Source: SIG78 sp045533055
Lineage (GTDB): Bacteria; Verrucomicrobiota; Lentisphaeria; Victivallales; Victivallaceae
Length of the DNA stretch: 6,888 nucleotides
Direction of reading: 5' to 3'
Assembly: GCA_045533055.1 (NCBI GenBank)
Contig: JAZSHD010000150.1
Span: forward strand, 1 to 6,888
In this document: piece by piece, positions 6,182 through 6,888 of the stretch
Layout of the letters: each line of letters opens with the position of its first letter
Numbering within the stretch: the stretch's first letter is position 1
Program-made: the position numbers and the translations under genes
The notes under the pieces: model-generated
The model's input: only the letters and a program-made list of their open reading frames with translations
Databases searched by the model: none
Told to the model about the DNA's origin: nothing

Positions 6182-6203
6182 GTTTTTGCCCGGAGGGCAA
6201 AAA

Positions 6204-6227
6204 ATGGTCGAAAGTGGCGGGAGTCGA
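6204..6227 (-). pseudogene. Degenerate duplicate of the tRNA-Pro 3' end
   Basis: The plus strand has ATGGTCG (6204-6210), AAAG, then TGGCGGGAGTCGA (6215-6227). The tRNA-Pro gene has ATGGTCG (6385-6391), GGG, then the same TGGCGGGAGTCGA (6395-6407). Twenty of 24 positions match, with a cluster of differences in the acceptor stem. The copy covers CCA, the discriminator, the acceptor 3' strand, the T-stem 3' strand and part of the T-loop, and then identity stops. It lies in the same orientation about 180 bp beyond the gene's 3' end. It could be a tRNA remnant or an old attachment-site duplication left by an integrated element; no integrase is present. Confidence 0.5.
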
Positions 6228-6273
6228 CGCCGTAGGCGAGCCCGTGGCTGGCTTTGCCAGACCGGGCAACCAT
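6228..6273. repeat. Two further hairpins next to the tRNA-like fragment
   Basis: CGCC-GTA-GGCG (6228-6238) is followed by a two-part stem: GCCCG/CGGGC (6240-6244 with 6263-6267) outside CTGGC-TTT-GCCAG (6248-6260). ACCAT (6269-6273) can close the whole block by pairing with ATGGT at 6204-6208. Loops of three bases resemble those of the array units. Confidence 0.55.
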
Positions 6274-6325
6274 TAAAAAAATCACGCCAACATGGTACAT
6301 GGGGGCACGCAAGAGCAATAAAAAC

Positions 6326-6366
6326 AGAGCGATAGGCAAATTTATTTGCTATATCGCTCTTTTTTT
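6326..6366. terminator. Bidirectional intrinsic terminator downstream of tRNA-Pro
   Basis: AGAGCGATA (6326-6334) pairs with TATCGCTCT (6352-6360), a perfect 9-bp stem. It is extended after a small internal loop by GCAAA/TTTGC (6336-6340 with 6345-6349). On the plus strand it is followed by seven T residues (6360-6366). On the minus strand it is followed by GTTTTTATT. In the window only the minus direction has a transcript to stop, namely fabH-tRNA-Pro, whose tRNA ends at 6386. Confidence 0.85.
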
Positions 6367-6385
6367 GCTCTGTGATTTTTTATAA

Positions 6386-6461
6386 TGGTCGGGGTGGCGG
6401 GAGTCGAACCCGCGACATCTTGCTCCCAAAGCAAGCGCGCTAGCCACTGCGCTACACCCCG
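6386..6461 (-). tRNA. tRNA-Pro (anticodon UGG), CCA encoded
   Basis: A full 76-nt cloverleaf is visible on the minus strand: acceptor CGGGGTG/CACCCCG, D stem GCGC/GCGC, anticodon stem CTTGC/GCAAG with loop TTTGGGA (anticodon TGG, reading CCA and other proline codons), and T stem GCGGG/CCCGC with loop TTCGACT. Discriminator A and an encoded CCA follow. C1 paired to G72 is usual for bacterial tRNA-Pro. It begins 7 bp after the fabH stop codon and is followed by a strong terminator, so it is probably processed from the fabH transcript. Confidence 0.97.
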
Positions 6462-6468
6462 TAATGGC

Positions 6469-6888
6469 TTACCACTTGATAAGGATGGCACCCCAGGTCA
6501 AGCCGCCGCCGAAAGCGGTCAGCAAGACATAATCGCCTTTTTCCACCTGACCGGAACGCACCATTTCGTCGATACAAATACCGATACTGGCGGCGGAAGT
6601 GTTGCCGTATTTGCCGATATTTATGAACACGCGTTCTTCTTCCAGCGGGAGCCGCTGTGCAACTGCACTCATGATACGGGCATTGGCCTGATGAGGCACC
6701 AGCCAGCGAACCTGATCAATGGAAACATTGGCTTCTTCCAACACTTTTCTGCAGCTGCTGACCATGGCATTTACAGCGAGTTTGAATACATCTCTGCCTG
6801 CCATGTGGATGTAGTGCATTTTATCGGTAACAGACTGTACCGAAGCAGGGTTGCGGCTGCCGCCGGCGGGCAGGCTCAAGATATCCAG
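6469..6888 (-). CDS. fabH: Beta-ketoacyl-ACP synthase III, C-terminal 139 residues (5' end outside the window)
   Basis: FabH condenses acetyl-CoA with malonyl-ACP to start fatty-acid synthesis in the cytoplasm. The visible part begins LDILSLPAGGSRNPAS and includes HMAGRDVFKLAV (28-39 of the fragment), LVPHQANARI (63-72) with the catalytic His, and KYGNTSAAS (93-101) with the catalytic Asn. It ends LLTAFGGGLTWGAILIKW, the normal FabH C-terminus. The cysteine of the triad lies upstream, outside the window. The frame is open through the window edge, so any apparent internal start (for example the TTG at 6879) is not the real one. The TAA stop is 7 bp from tRNA-Pro. Confidence 0.97.
   Translation of the reverse strand: MDILSLPAGGSRNPASVQSVTDKMHYIHMAGRDVFKLAVNAMVSSCRKVLEEANVSIDQVRWLVPHQANARIMSAVAQRLPLEEERVFINIGKYGNTSAASIGICIDEMVRSGQVEKGDYVLLTAFGGGLTWGAILIKW

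Larger units (their letters stand above)
5963..6203. repeat. Right array of short hairpins joined by ATGAAGC linkers
   Basis: Linkers ATGAAGC occur at 6064, 6084 and 6155, with ATGAAAC at 6134. Hairpins are ACGGC-TTT-GCCGT (6071-6083), a long one at 6091-6133, ACCGC-TGAT-GCGGT (6141-6154), GAAGCCC-TGCC-GGGCTTC (6162-6179) and TTTTTGCCC-GGA-GGGCAAAAA (6183-6203). The start of the block (5963-6048) is more degenerate and carries the linker in the opposite orientation, GCTTCAT at 5963, 5991 and 6042; the last pairs with ATGAAG at 6027. The same architecture, loop type and final two hairpins appear in the left array. The 520-bp gap 5866-6385 holds this array, the tRNA-like fragment and the terminator, and no gene I can support. 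Confidence 0.75.

Noticed and set aside
5306..6203. CRISPR array
   Set aside because: The constant element is only 7 nt and the variable elements are self-complementary palindromes of about 13-18 nt, not spacers; there are no cas genes.
5966..6269. Small minus-strand open frames beginning MKPGRASLHTASA and MPGLAKPATG, and a similar one at 5254-5442
   Set aside because: Their sequence is a translation of the ATGAAGC/hairpin repeats and the tRNA-like fragment in arbitrary frames; no independent coding evidence.

Overview
The window is a compact bacterial chromosomal segment in which every supported gene lies on the minus strand. From right to left, in the direction of transcription, it holds fabH (3' part), tRNA-Pro(UGG), a palindrome-rich intergenic mosaic, a small four-helix-bundle gene, a second palindrome array, a DUF1835-family gene, ftsK, a RodZ-like gene, aroQ and accB (5' part). 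The housekeeping genes look about 45-57% G+C by eye. The lineage cannot be fixed without a search. The RodZ-like/aroQ/accB arrangement, the DUF1835 protein, the standalone four-helix-bundle protein and the arrays of small hairpins would fit an anaerobic member of the PVC group such as Lentisphaerota, but that is a guess.

Region 1-1606 carries accB (first 40 codons), aroQ (complete type II 3-dehydroquinase) and a RodZ-like membrane HTH protein. Region 1660-4239 is a complete ftsK with a GTG start, preceded by a sigma70-like promoter whose -10 lies inside a 21-bp palindrome. Region 4362-5267 is a DUF1835-domain gene with a near-consensus promoter (TTGACA, 17 bp, TATATT) and a good Shine-Dalgarno site, which moves the start well inside the longest open frame. 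The genes 4239 to 1 form a plausible cell-division/envelope/fatty-acid transcription unit with additional internal promoters.

Region 5268-6385 is the unusual part. A 121-codon, about 33% G+C gene for a four-helix-bundle protein sits between two arrays of short perfect hairpins. In both arrays the hairpins differ in stem sequence but are joined by a nearly invariant 7-nt linker, ATGAAGC (ATAAAGC in the left-most units). The two arrays share a 29-bp exact direct repeat. The right array runs into a degenerate copy of the 3' end of the adjacent tRNA-Pro gene, two more hairpins, and an inverted near-copy of the tRNA's 3' flank. This looks like a hairpin-based repeat family or mobile cassette built next to a tRNA gene. 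No transposase, integrase or reverse transcriptase is visible in the window.

Region 6326-6888 has a strong bidirectional intrinsic terminator, the tRNA-Pro gene with encoded CCA, and the C-terminal catalytic half of FabH ending only 7 bp before the tRNA. FabH and AccB both serve fatty-acid initiation, and FtsK and RodZ both act at the cell envelope or division machinery, so apart from the repeat/4HB insert the neighbourhood is ordinary core genome.
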